In this document: positions 20,470 through 30,073 of the stretch, in pieces | How positions within the stretch are numbered: the stretch's first letter is position 1 | Layout: each line of letters opens with the position of its first letter | Source: Phycisphaerae bacterium | GTDB lineage: Bacteria; Planctomycetota; Phycisphaerae; UBA1845 | Direction of reading: 5' to 3' | Length of the DNA stretch: 64,000 nt | NCBI GenBank assembly: GCA_022072505.1 | Contig: JAJVHU010000022.1 | Location: forward strand, 21,817 to 85,816 | The notes under the pieces: model-generated | What the model was told of the DNA's origin: nothing | Seen by the model: only the letters and a program-made list of their open reading frames with translations | Databases searched by the model: none | Translations under genes and position numbers: made by a program

Positions 20470-22008
20470 ATGATCCGCATACTGCCACGCAATATCGCCG
20501 AGCAGGTTGAACTGATCGCGGAGCACGCGCGCCGCGAGGGGTTGGACTTTTTCCCGACGATCTTCGAGATGCTCACCGCCGAGCAGATGTCGCAGGTCGC
20601 CGCTTACGGCGGGTTTCCGCAGCGCTATCCGCACTGGCGTTTCGGGATGGAGTACGAGCGCCTCCGCAAGCAGCAGCGCTACGGCCTGTCGAAAATCTAC
20701 GAGATGGTCATCAACACCGATCCGTGCTACGCCTATCTCCTCGAGGACAACACGATGACCGATCACAAGACGGTCATCGCCCACGTCTACGGCCACTGCG
20801 ATTTCTTCAAGAACAACATCTGGTTCAGCCGGACCAACCGGAAGATGATCGACGAGATGGCCAACCACGCCACGCGCATCCGCCGCTACATCGACCGCTT
20901 CGGTCTCGACAAGGTCGAGTCGTTCATCGACACCTGCCTGGCGCTGGACAACCTGATCGACCCGCATTCCCTCTTCATGCGCCGCGAGCCCGTCAGACCG
21001 CCGAAACCCCTCAACCAGGCGGCCGCCCCGCAACTCACGCGCTTCCCCGCCAAGCGCTACATGGAGCAGTGGATCAACCCGCCGGGAGAACTCGCCGCCG
21101 AGCGCGAGCGCCACGAGCAGAGGACCGAGCGATTCGAGGGGCGCTTCCCGGCGTCCCCCGTCCGCGACGTCATGCTCTTTCTCCTCGAGAACGCGCCGCT
21201 GCCCGACTGGCAGGCCGACATCCTCTCGCTCATCCGCGAGGAGGCCTACTACTTCGCGCCCCAGGGGCAGACGAAGATCATGAACGAAGGCTGGGCGAGT
21301 TACTGGCACTCGACCCTCATGACCGGCTACATCCTCCGCGACGAGGAAGTCGTCACCTACTGCGATCATCACTCCGGGACGCTCGCCACCAGTCCGGGTC
21401 GCCTCAATCCGTACAAGATGGGCATCGAACTGTTCCGCGACATCGAGCACCGCTGGAACACCGGGCGGTACGGCAAGGAATACGACGAATGCGACGACAT
21501 GGCGGCCCGCCGCGCCTGGGGGAAGGACAAGGCGCCGAAGGATCGCGTGGTCGGGCGCGGTTCGCCGGGGCGGGAGAAAATCTACGAGGCCCGCCGCGTC
21601 CACAACGATCTGACCTTCATCGACGAATTCCTCACGCCCGAGTTCGTCGAGGATCAGAAGCTCTATCACTATCGCTACGACCCCGCCACCGGCCGGATGG
21701 TCGTCGTCAATCGCGACTTCGCCAAGATCAAGCAGCAGATGCTCTTCATGCTGACCAACCACATGCAGCCTTACATCTACGTCGCGGACGGCAACCACGC
21801 CAACCGCGGAGAGCTGCTCCTGGTTCATAAGCACAACGGCGTGGATATCGACATCCGCTACGCGCAGGAGACCCTCCGCCAGATTCACGTCATCTGGAAG
21901 CGCCCCGTCCACGTCCAGGCCCGCATCGACGACACCCTCATGCTCTTCACCTTCGACGGTGAACAAAGCAGCCAGCAGCGCCTCGACAAAGCGGTGTACG
22001 ATATCTGA
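20470..22008 (+). CDS. spoVR: SpoVR-family protein
   Basis: Seen: 512 aa from ATG 20470. Family hallmarks include QVAAYGGFPQRYPHWRFGME near the N-terminus, YEMVINTDPCYAYL, the HVYGHCDFF motif, and a C-terminal section with DGEQSSQQRL. Known: SpoVR/YcgB is the third member of the PrkA-YhbH set. I chose this ATG although no ribosome binding site precedes it; an in-frame start at 20443 would be encoded by the heptamer repeat and is not credible. A GGCCACC/GGTGGCC hairpin (22015-22046) follows the stop, without a U-run. Confidence 0.93.
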   Translation: MIRILPRNIAEQVELIAEHARREGLDFFPTIFEMLTAEQMSQVAAYGGFPQRYPHWRFGMEYERLRKQQRYGLSKIYEMVINTDPCYAYLLEDNTMTDHKTVIAHVYGHCDFFKNNIWFSRTNRKMIDEMANHATRIRRYIDRFGLDKVESFIDTCLALDNLIDPHSLFMRREPVRPPKPLNQAAAPQLTRFPAKRYMEQWINPPGELAAERERHEQRTERFEGRFPASPVRDVMLFLLENAPLPDWQADILSLIREEAYYFAPQGQTKIMNEGWASYWHSTLMTGYILRDEEVVTYCDHHSGTLATSPGRLNPYKMGIELFRDIEHRWNTGRYGKEYDECDDMAARRAWGKDKAPKDRVVGRGSPGREKIYEARRVHNDLTFIDEFLTPEFVEDQKLYHYRYDPATGRMVVVNRDFAKIKQQMLFMLTNHMQPYIYVADGNHANRGELLLVHKHNGVDIDIRYAQETLRQIHVIWKRPVHVQARIDDTLMLFTFDGEQSSQQRLDKAVYDI

Positions 22009-22217
22009 ACGCGCGGCCACCGGGGCAGAGGGAAGCCCAGGTGGCCGGAATAGGGCATGCGGCGATTGCCAGACGGACCTCGCAACTGGGATCCAACTCA
22101 GGCGATCACCGCCGATGGCCTGCGCAACGCCGATCACGTCGAGCGACGGATTGTTTGTCGTAACATCATGTAAACAAATACTTTACGACTATTTTGCGGT
22201 TGAATGTTTTCGTGCCC
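22009..22217. other. Upstream region of the rRNA promoter
   Basis: No gene. A hairpin at 22015-22046 may end spoVR transcription. From 22155 the DNA is AT-rich, like an UP element, and holds an inverted repeat GTCGTAA...TTACGAC (about 22157-22190) just upstream of the -35 box. Confidence 0.5.
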
Positions 22218-22245
22218 TTGACAGGTTTTGGAGGGTGCTTATTAT
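22218..22245 (+). promoter_or_regulatory. rRNA promoter (-35/-10)
   Basis: A perfect TTGACA (22218-22223), a 16-bp spacer and TATTAT (22240-22245), preceded by an AT-rich stretch. It lies about 280 bp before the 16S 5' end, a normal distance for an rRNA promoter. Confidence 0.75.
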
Positions 22246-22287
22246 GGCGTGCCCGGCTGAGGTAGCGGAAAGCGAGTCGGTCGGGAA

Positions 22288-22300
22288 CGTTCTTTGACAA
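22288..22300 (+). promoter_or_regulatory. rRNA leader boxA antitermination site
   Basis: CGTTCTTTGACAA closely matches the boxA consensus (TGCTCTTTAACAA in E. coli). It lies in the leader, 43 bp after the -10 box. NusB/NusE would bind the RNA here to prevent premature termination in the 16S transcript. Confidence 0.65.
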
Positions 22301-22524
22301 GTGAACAGGTTTGTCGCCGAGAGGGTGCGAATCGCCTCGTGACCACGCCAAAGGGTCGCGGGCGTTTGAAATCGCGGGACGTTATCACAGACGGGTCCGC
22401 GTCTTCACGAAACGGGTTCAGCCAGAACCTGTTTCAACTGCATTCTCATCGGCGTGTGAGAGTGTAGGCCAACGTTAACATCGAGCGTGCATCCGGAAAC
22501 GGAGGCACACAGGATGATGAAAAA

Positions 22525-24058
<1,534 letters not shown>

Positions 24059-24272
24059 TCTAGGGGATAATCTAGAGAACCGGAAACGAAGCTGGATCGA
24101 GCGAGCCGCGGACTTTCGTCCGCGCGGTCCCTCGACACCCAGCAACCTTCCGACTTGCGTCGGATCGGCGTTTCCAGTTTCTACTTGTCAGCGCAATCTC
24201 TTGGGGTCGGCTTGCCGGCCCCTGCTCGGCGGGGAAACCCGCAGTCCGGCGACAACCTGTCCTTGATACACC
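24059..24272 (+). other. 16S rRNA trailer
   Basis: No gene. A strong stem (GCCGCGGAC-tttc-GTCCGCGCGG, about 24105-24126) sits inside flanking complementary segments (CTGG...CCAG and GGAAACG...CGTTTCC), and looks like an RNA processing stalk. The first copy of a 39-bp direct repeat (24204-24242) also lies here. Confidence 0.5.
24204..24242. repeat. 39-bp direct repeat, left copy
   Basis: Starts GGGTCGGCTTGCCGGCCCCT and ends GGGGAAACCCGC. It is identical to 25367-25405 in the same orientation. The two copies bracket the terminator and the toxin-antitoxin-like pair. Confidence 0.85.
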
Positions 24273-24316
24273 GACACCCGGCCGGCGCATCCGCGCTTGC
24301 CGGGTGTCTTTCTTTT
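24273..24316 (+). terminator. Intrinsic terminator of the 16S transcript
   Basis: GACACCCGGC (24273-24282) pairs perfectly with GCCGGGTGTC (24299-24308), followed by TTTCTTTT. This is the clearest factor-independent terminator in the window. It shows that transcription from the 16S promoter is designed to stop before any 23S gene. Confidence 0.85.
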
Positions 24317-24529
24317 CCCCCTCCCCTTGGGAGGGGTAAGGGGAATTCTTCCCATTGCGTGCGACCGAACGTGGACCGGCAAGCCGATGCTGGCGACTCG
24401 CCGGTCAACAGGGAAGCTGGCTGCCCTTGGGCACTGGCTTTCCAGCCGGTCAGACCTTCTCCTTGCTTGAGTGGGCGCTTTGGCGTTATCATCCCCTATG
24501 CCAAGCCGACAGCTTCGGAGTCCAAAACC

Positions 24530-24865
24530 ATGGTTCAACCCGCGCCTTCCAGTCCGAAATCTCCGGATGAATTGCTCGCCGCAGCGCTGCGGGATCCCCA
24601 CGCTCCCGACCTCTACGAAGCCGCCCTTCGAGCATACCTGGGCCTCCTGGCGGCGTCACCTTCTGATTTCGATGTTCAATATTGGGATCAGGCGTTTGCG
24701 GAGCTGCTTTCCAAGAGGCTCGCTCTGCGGCTGACGAAATCGAAAACCGGCCTGCGGAAAGCCGCGGACGGAGGCGCGGGGGTAGCTAAGCCGGTCAATC
24801 TCCCGCTCGGGAAAATCGAACGTGGCGAACTGCTGTCTGAAACCATCATTCGGGAACGCCGGTGA
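24530..24865 (+). CDS. Unrecognised small protein, putative antitoxin of the adjacent PIN toxin
   Basis: Seen: 111 aa from ATG 24530, a mostly helical acidic N-terminal half (SPDELLAAALRDPHAPDLYEA) and a basic C-terminal tail. It does not show a recognisable Phd, AbrB, RHH or MerR fold. Context: it ends 5 bp before a PIN-domain gene, the usual place of an antitoxin. Inference only: an antitoxin of a VapBC-like pair. Starts further upstream would read through the repeat and terminator. Confidence 0.5.
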   Translation: MVQPAPSSPKSPDELLAAALRDPHAPDLYEAALRAYLGLLAASPSDFDVQYWDQAFAELLSKRLALRLTKSKTGLRKAADGGAGVAKPVNLPLGKIERGELLSETIIRERR

Positions 24866-24870
24866 GGTGA

Positions 24871-25320
24871 ATGCCCAGCTACTTTCTCGATGCCTCCGCA
24901 CTGGCTAAGCGATACCTCGAGGAACCGGGGACGCGATGGGTGAACCGGATCGTGGAGGAAGGCGGACGCGTTTCCGTCTCCGCCATCACTCAGGTGGAAA
25001 TCGCTTCCGCCGGCGCGCGTCGCAATCGAGCCGGGGAGCTCAGCGGTGAAGTACTGCACGCGATGGGCAGGCTGTTGGCGGAAGAGTTTCGCGATGTGTT
25101 CGATGTACTGCCTCCCTCAAGCGCGATCCTGACCCGCGCCGTTGACCTTGTTGAGACGCATGCCTTGCGCGCCGCCGACGCAATCCAACTCGCTTCAGCA
25201 CTCCACGTAGCGGAAGGGGCGGTCAGGACTGATGATTTCGCGTTCGTCTCCTCCGACGCGGAGCTCAACGACGCCGCTCGTGGCGAAGGTCTGACTGTTC
25301 TGGATCCCCGGCTCGAATGA
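24871..25320 (+). CDS. vapC: PIN-domain ribonuclease, VapC-like toxin
   Basis: Seen: 149 aa. The PIN acidic residues are in the expected places: D7 (YFLDASALAKRY), E43 (TQVEIASA), D103 (LRAADAIQLASAL) and D129 (FVSSDAELNDAA). Known: VapC toxins cleave tRNA or rRNA and are held in check by a co-translated antitoxin. Context: paired with the 111-aa gene 5 bp upstream; both sit between two 39-bp direct repeats. Inference: a type II toxin-antitoxin pair. Confidence 0.88.
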   Translation: MPSYFLDASALAKRYLEEPGTRWVNRIVEEGGRVSVSAITQVEIASAGARRNRAGELSGEVLHAMGRLLAEEFRDVFDVLPPSSAILTRAVDLVETHALRAADAIQLASALHVAEGAVRTDDFAFVSSDAELNDAARGEGLTVLDPRLE

Positions 25321-25790
25321 CGGTTACCGGCCATGCGTGCTCCGCTTTGCCGAGCCATCAGTCTTTGGGTCGGCTTGCCGGCCCCTGCTCGGCGGGGAAA
25401 CCCGCCTTCCGGCAGGAGATGAGGCCAAACCACCGGAGGTATCGATTCCGGACACCGGCTTTCTCCGCGAAGGGGATCAAACGTGAACAGCCGTGGGTGA
25501 AACCCATGGGAACGTCAGCGCCCCATCACCACCGACCCTGAAGGGGTCGAGCGGGCACGCGACGGGATCAAGTGGGCCGACCCGCGGGGTTGAACCGTCG
25601 GCGGTCTTGTCGCCTGGCCGGAAGCCGTTCGTGCAACCCGTTCTTAGGTTGCACCCTCGCGGCAAATCGGACCCGGACATCGATGGAGACGCGCATCCCA
25701 GAGGTTTTGGATGTCCCAACATCACATCTGGCAGGTCGCCGCGTTGGTTTTTCGCACTCGCTCCTCGCGCCGGTCTGGTGCATGCGCACT
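25321..25790. other. Non-coding region with repeat
   Basis: No convincing gene. It holds the right copy of the 39-bp repeat and, at about 25485-25600, a palindrome-rich sequence (CCGTGGGTGAAACCCATGG is a near-perfect dyad). This resembles REP-type intergenic relics, but no second copy is in the window. Confidence 0.45.
25367..25405. repeat. 39-bp direct repeat, right copy
   Basis: Identical to 24204-24242, same orientation. Confidence 0.85.
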
Positions 25791-26048
25791 TCATCGATTT
25801 CCATTGGCCCGGTTGTGGGTGCTACGCAACATTTCGCAGTTCTTGGCCGAGCTGTCGCCGCCTTTGCTCCATGTGGAAACGTGGTCGGCGTCCATGTCTT
25901 TGAAGTCGTAGATGCGCGCCTTGTTCGCGTTGTCGCCGACGGCGCACAGCGGGCAGTTGGATTTGTTCTTCCCCTTCACCGCCTGCGTCTGCTTGGCGTA
26001 CGAGACTTTCTTCGTCTTTTCGTCGAACACGCGAACGGTCGGCGGCAT
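25791..26048 (-). pseudogene. HNH endonuclease C-terminal fragment
   Basis: Seen: 85 aa with CPLC, then MDADHVSTWSKGG and a terminal NCEMLRSTHNRANGNR. This is the HNH end of a longer restriction-associated protein; in the homologues I recall, the same block (usually ending MLCKTHNRAKGNR) closes a protein of several hundred residues. Here the upstream domain is missing. Context: 23 bp after the stop of the methyltransferase gene, same strand. It could still be expressed as a small HNH protein, but I read it as a remnant. Confidence 0.6.
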
Positions 26049-26071
26049 TTTGGCGGTCCAGCCGCAACTAG

Positions 26072-27112
26072 TCAGTGTGCAAACAGCGACGTTTCGGTGT
26101 TCTTCAAACTAGCAACCGGCTTGACCTTGGCTTGAGTCTTCGCTGGCGGAACGAATCCATTCAAGACAAGAGAGGACTTTCCGCTGCGAATTGCGTCATA
26201 CGTTTGCCTTGCAGACTCGACATTTGTGGGGTCAACGAACCTGAAGGCCGAAGTTGCGACATATTCAGCCTCAAGCTCAAACGCAATCCATCGGCGTTTC
26301 AAGGCTTGGGCCGCTGCACCGGTCGTATTCGAACCTGCGAAGAAATCGAGGACTGTATCACCTTCCGTCGTCAGGAATTTGATGAAGAACTCCGGTAGCC
26401 GTTGCGGAAAACGCGCAGGATGTCCTGTTGCCCCCGTCTGTTTGCAAAGCCGCAGATACGGAGAGTTACTTTCAGTATTCGGAATTTGCAAAAGGTTCGA
26501 TGGTATCGCCCCCTCGCCAGCCCGTCCGAATCCCTTGCTTATGTCATGTCCTGACGGCCGTTTCTTCGGCAAGTAAAAGCTCTCGGCATTTCTCAGCAGG
26601 GTTTTCATGCGCTCTGAGTATGGCGATAAGACCCGCGATACGTCAGCCTTCGGATTGTCCGACTTCGACAACCACCAAACTGTATTGACTGCGTCTTTAG
26701 CCCTGAGTTTTCGCTTGTTGACCCATTCAATCGGAGATGGAAGCTTCGCAGGATTGAACCAGTAGAATTCTTCAGCGAGCCTAAATCCGAACTCGTCGCA
26801 TGCTCGAAGCAGGAACCGATACTGATAAAGCGAACGTACCGGTTTCCCTTTCTTGTATGCCCCACCCATGTCGATGACAAAGCTGCCTGTCTCCTTCATA
26901 GCGGGAAGAATCTTCGGAAGGAATGACAAAAGCCAATCAACATACTCAGATTGATCCTTGTTCCCGTAGGTTTTCTGTCGCTGCAACGCAAAGGGCGGAG
27001 AGGTGAAAACCAAATCAACCGATTCAACCGGCAGTGCGGGCAAAAGGGAGAGGGAGTCGCCGATGTAGGCGGCTCCGAGGTTAGTCTTGTACGCGGGCGT
27101 CGGAAGCATCAT
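26072..27112 (-). CDS. DNA methyltransferase, beta class (N4-cytosine or N6-adenine)
   Basis: Seen: 346 aa from ATG 27112. The catalytic motif TSPPF is at residues 37-41, followed at about 270 by the S-adenosylmethionine site (DFFAGSNTTG), so motif IV precedes motif I as in the beta group. The S-P-P form is more often seen with N4-cytosine enzymes. Context: its ATG overlaps the TGA of the HEAT-repeat gene as ATGA, so the two are translated together; an HNH fragment follows. The upstream in-frame ATG at 27157 would overlap the HEAT gene by 49 bp and is less likely. The DNA here is AT-richer than the core. Inference: modification subunit of a restriction-like pair with the HEAT protein. Confidence 0.88.
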   Translation of the reverse strand: MMLPTPAYKTNLGAAYIGDSLSLLPALPVESVDLVFTSPPFALQRQKTYGNKDQSEYVDWLLSFLPKILPAMKETGSFVIDMGGAYKKGKPVRSLYQYRFLLRACDEFGFRLAEEFYWFNPAKLPSPIEWVNKRKLRAKDAVNTVWWLSKSDNPKADVSRVLSPYSERMKTLLRNAESFYLPKKRPSGHDISKGFGRAGEGAIPSNLLQIPNTESNSPYLRLCKQTGATGHPARFPQRLPEFFIKFLTTEGDTVLDFFAGSNTTGAAAQALKRRWIAFELEAEYVATSAFRFVDPTNVESARQTYDAIRSGKSSLVLNGFVPPAKTQAKVKPVASLKNTETSLFAH

Positions 27113-28617
27113 CCGTACTCTTCTAGGTGGTATATGCCTGATGTCAGCATCTTCCAAAGCAGCGTCGCCGCGAAGAACACCTCCCGGTCGAGCTGTTTCA
27201 GCTTCTCAATCTCTTCGATACTCTGCCCGGTACCAATCACGTACGCAACCCACTGGCGCATGTCGTCGGTCTTAAGCGCGTCCTTCAACTCGGCTGTCGT
27301 CGCCCTGGCACCGCGACGAAGAGCAAATGCCACGGCTGGCCGTGCCATGTCGCCAACTTGCTTGAAGAGTTCGACGGTGGGCATTCGGTGCTCTCGCGCC
27401 AACTTCGTGAGGGCGCGAGCCGCCTCGACGCGAATCTCCTCCCGGCGGGCGGTGAACGCGTCCGCCAACGCACTCATCGCCTCTACGCTTCGATGCTCGC
27501 CCAATGCCCATGCTGCTCCCGCGCGGACATCTACATGCTCATCCTCTTGTTGCAGCTTCGAAACGAGCAAGTCGCGCGACCGTGCGTCTCGCACTTCCGC
27601 AAGGACGATGCAACACTCCAATCGGTTCTCGGCAAATTGGTCGCCGATCGTATTCTCGAAGAAGCCCCATCCCGCAGAGCTCCCGTGTCGCGATAGGCTG
27701 GCGGCTGCTTCCAGGCGGACGAAGACGTGTTCATTGGCGTCACTAAGACGAATTCCCAGTGCCTCGTCGATGTTCGATCCAGTGAACCCCGACAACGCCT
27801 TTGCCGCTGCAAAGCGGACGCGCTCGTTCGACGATCGAAGCTCGTCAATGTAGTGATTCGCGCCGACCCGCGCTCCAACCGGCACCGCTCGGACAACCGG
27901 GACGACGCTCGCGAGTACCTGCCCCTCGACCACAGGTTCGGCTACCCTGACCTGAAGCGTCAAGGCGATTCCGCCCTTTCTCGTGAGCTTGTAGGGGATC
28001 TTTCGGTTGTCACCGTCTCGTTTGAAGACGAACCTTTCTGAAGTCCCCTCGACTACCTCGCCATTGGAACCGGCGACGACCACCGGCCAGACAACTTGTT
28101 TCTCAGAACCCTGCGAAGCGGCTTTTGCGTCGGTCACCTGGGTCATTCCACCCTCGAATGCGCTTTTGAGGTCGCCAACGCGTACGTACTGGATCAGCGG
28201 TAGCACCTCCCAGTCGATGATGCGCGCACCGACTAGACGGCATACGGGAAACGCCATGTAGTCGTTGTCGCTCAACCCATAGGACCACTGCCGCTCCGCT
28301 TTACCGGTCGAATGCGACCCACTGATACGAAACTCGCTCTTGGCGCGAACCTCGACCCGCGTAGCGTCGTTTACGCAGAGCACGTCCGGAACGCGCCACC
28401 CCTTAATGCGCGTACTTTTCCAGAGCTTGAAATCATCCGAGCCACGCTCAAGAATGAGGGGCTCGTGTCCCTGGTTGCGAAGGTTCTGTACTACGGCGCG
28501 CACGCCCGCAGCGCCCATCGAAATGTATGCGAGAAACTCCTTATCACTCTTGAATGAGTGTTTCTTCTGAGGCTCCGCCTCGCCAGCATTATTGTCTACC
28601 TCGATCGCCATGAACAT
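27109..28617 (-). CDS. HEAT-repeat protein with possible PD-(D/E)xK nuclease-like N-terminal domain
   Basis: Seen: 502 aa. The N-terminal 130 residues have GVRAVVQNLRNQGHEPL, then RIKGWRVPD (P77-D78) and RVEVRAKSEF (E89, K93). This looks like a degenerate PD...ExxxK nuclease core. Residues about 255-430 are HEAT-like helical repeats (RSSNERVRFAAAKALSGF, VFVRLEAAASLSRHG, VDVRAGAAWALGEHRSVEAMSALADAF, IRVEAARALTKLAREHR). Context: starts 5 bp after a truncated EcoRI-like methyltransferase and is ATGA-coupled to a beta-class methyltransferase. Inference: the restriction or recognition component of the pair. The nuclease reading is by eye; a pure scaffold is possible. Confidence 0.6.
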   Translation of the reverse strand: MFMAIEVDNNAGEAEPQKKHSFKSDKEFLAYISMGAAGVRAVVQNLRNQGHEPLILERGSDDFKLWKSTRIKGWRVPDVLCVNDATRVEVRAKSEFRISGSHSTGKAERQWSYGLSDNDYMAFPVCRLVGARIIDWEVLPLIQYVRVGDLKSAFEGGMTQVTDAKAASQGSEKQVVWPVVVAGSNGEVVEGTSERFVFKRDGDNRKIPYKLTRKGGIALTLQVRVAEPVVEGQVLASVVPVVRAVPVGARVGANHYIDELRSSNERVRFAAAKALSGFTGSNIDEALGIRLSDANEHVFVRLEAAASLSRHGSSAGWGFFENTIGDQFAENRLECCIVLAEVRDARSRDLLVSKLQQEDEHVDVRAGAAWALGEHRSVEAMSALADAFTARREEIRVEAARALTKLAREHRMPTVELFKQVGDMARPAVAFALRRGARATTAELKDALKTDDMRQWVAYVIGTGQSIEEIEKLKQLDREVFFAATLLWKMLTSGIYHLEEYG

Positions 28618-28622
28618 TTTCT

Positions 28623-29255
28623 CTAAGCCGTTAGGCTGCGGAAGTCCCCGCCGGGGTATTGGTCGTTGCCCTTGAGGGCGATGCGGTTGGCCTTGTTCTT
28701 CTTGAGGAAGAGCTTGACGTCTTCGATGTCGGCCGCGCCGTCGTTGTTCTCGTCCTTGACGTGATCGACGATGACGGCGATGGCCTTGGGCTTCTTGCGA
28801 TGGCCGTTGCCCGCGTTGTATTCGTCGAAGAGCGTCATCTGCCCGGCGAGGGGCGAGCCGTCGTAGCTGGTGCAGATGAGCCGCTTTAGCCTTAGCTTGT
28901 TGAAGTTGGCGGCGAAGACCTTGAAGAAGTTGCTCTCGAACGGGTCGTCGCAGTTGCAGTAGACGGTCTTGCCGCGGAAGGTGTCGGGGTCGAACTCAAG
29001 GCAGGCTTCGACTTCCTTCTGGATGTCGACGTACTGGGTGTGGAACTCGTCCTGCCTGGCGGCCTTGGCGGCGCTGAGGCTGCGGTTGAGCGGGGTTCCC
29101 GTCGCTTTAGTCCCTTCCAGGAGGCGCAGGCTGACGCGGGCTGAACCGTGACGCCGTTGGGCGCCGGAAGCAGCAGACACGGGAGGTTCGGCGTCATGCG
29201 CTTGGCGCCTTCCTGCGCGTGTCATCGACCTGGCTTTTTTCCTGCGGGCAGCCAT
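28623..29255 (-). pseudogene. EcoRI-like adenine methyltransferase, truncated before the catalytic motif
   Basis: Seen: from about SLSAAKAARQDEFHTQYVDI the protein follows the EcoRI-family methyltransferase N-terminal domain (FRGKTVYCNCDDPFESNFFK, an LKRLICTSYDGSP-like strand), up to GGDFRS, then LTA and a stop. Intact relatives continue into a catalytic NPPF motif, which is absent here. The N-terminal 50 residues are basic and may be a frame-shifted leader. Context: 5 bp before the HEAT-repeat gene, which may have replaced the missing half. Inference: a remnant of an older modification locus. Confidence 0.75.
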
Positions 29256-29281
29256 GTTAAGGCAAGGTTAGCCCATCCTCG

Positions 29282-29740
29282 TTGGGCGTCAAGCGTGGCG
29301 GTGTCGCGTGCTTGGCCGCGGCCGCGGCGCAGGTTGTCGGCCGCAGCGGAGACGGCGGGATCGACGGCGTCATTCCCGAGGATCGCGTTGGCTTGGACAG
29401 GGTCTATGTGGAGGCCAAGAAGTGGGACAGCGGAGTCGGGCCTGATGAAATCCGAAAGTTCGTCGGCTCGCTGGGTGAGCAGAAGGGGGTGAGCAGAAGG
29501 GTGAGCAGAAGAAAGAATCTCGCGGGCCAAAGCCCGTTGAAGAACTCGCGATCGGCTTTCGTGATCCCGGTTTTTCCCAGCGAAATTCGCCTCCCGGAGG
29601 GAGGCGTTACCCGTTTTCAACGGACTGCTAAAGCCCGCGGCTCGGATTTGAAATGTCACAGCGGCGTGTTCATCACGAGTGGTTCATTCACAAGTGGCTC
29701 GCGACCGCAGGTCTCATGGCGCGGATATCTGGTTCGACGA
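29282..29740 (+). pseudogene. Mrr-type restriction endonuclease, broken
   Basis: Seen: a recognisable Mrr catalytic core (GRSGDGGIDGVIPEDRVGLDR, VYVEAKKW, GPDEIRKFVGSLGEQKG) is followed after about 50 foreign residues by the next conserved strand (SGVFITSGSFT). In intact Mrr proteins these two blocks are almost adjacent. The extra about 150 bp contain three copies of a GGTGAGCAGAAG unit (29474-29511) and a piece resembling the dispersed palindromic element (about 29610-29650). The N-terminal part of Mrr and everything after SFT are missing or out of frame. Known: Mrr cuts methylated DNA. Inference: inactive. Confidence 0.75.
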
Positions 29741-30073
29741 TGATCCGCGCATCGGCCGCGAGGCCCGCGAGGAGGCCGCCCGGTTCAACGAGATCCTGAT
29801 CTGCCCGGTCGCCACGGACGCGAAGGGCCAGGCGTCAATCGAGGCGACGATCAAGCTCGATTATGCAAACGGCACGGGCAAGGTTTCAAGGTGACGGGCG
29901 TTTCGTTCAGCGCTGCGGCGTCAGGGAGCGAGCCGCAGTCGCGCCGTGCCGCAACCGGTTCCGGACGACGGCGGACGCATCACCGCTGTGTGCGGGTCGC
30001 TTGCTGATGCGCGCGGCTCTGCGAATCAAACTTTACCAGCCCCGACCGGCGGGGCGGGATCGCGGAAGCCGAC
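29741..30073. other. Degraded region between mrr relic and lptG
   Basis: A short open stretch on the plus strand (about 29700-29894, with WFDDDPRIGREAREEAARFN) looks coding in composition but has no good start and matches no family I recognise. It is probably another relic. From 29900 to the lptG stop I see nothing. Confidence 0.4.

Noticed and set aside
24059..24272. Spacer tRNA or start of a 23S gene after the 16S
   Set aside because: No cloverleaf with a T-loop GGTTCRA motif, and an intrinsic terminator follows within 215 bp.
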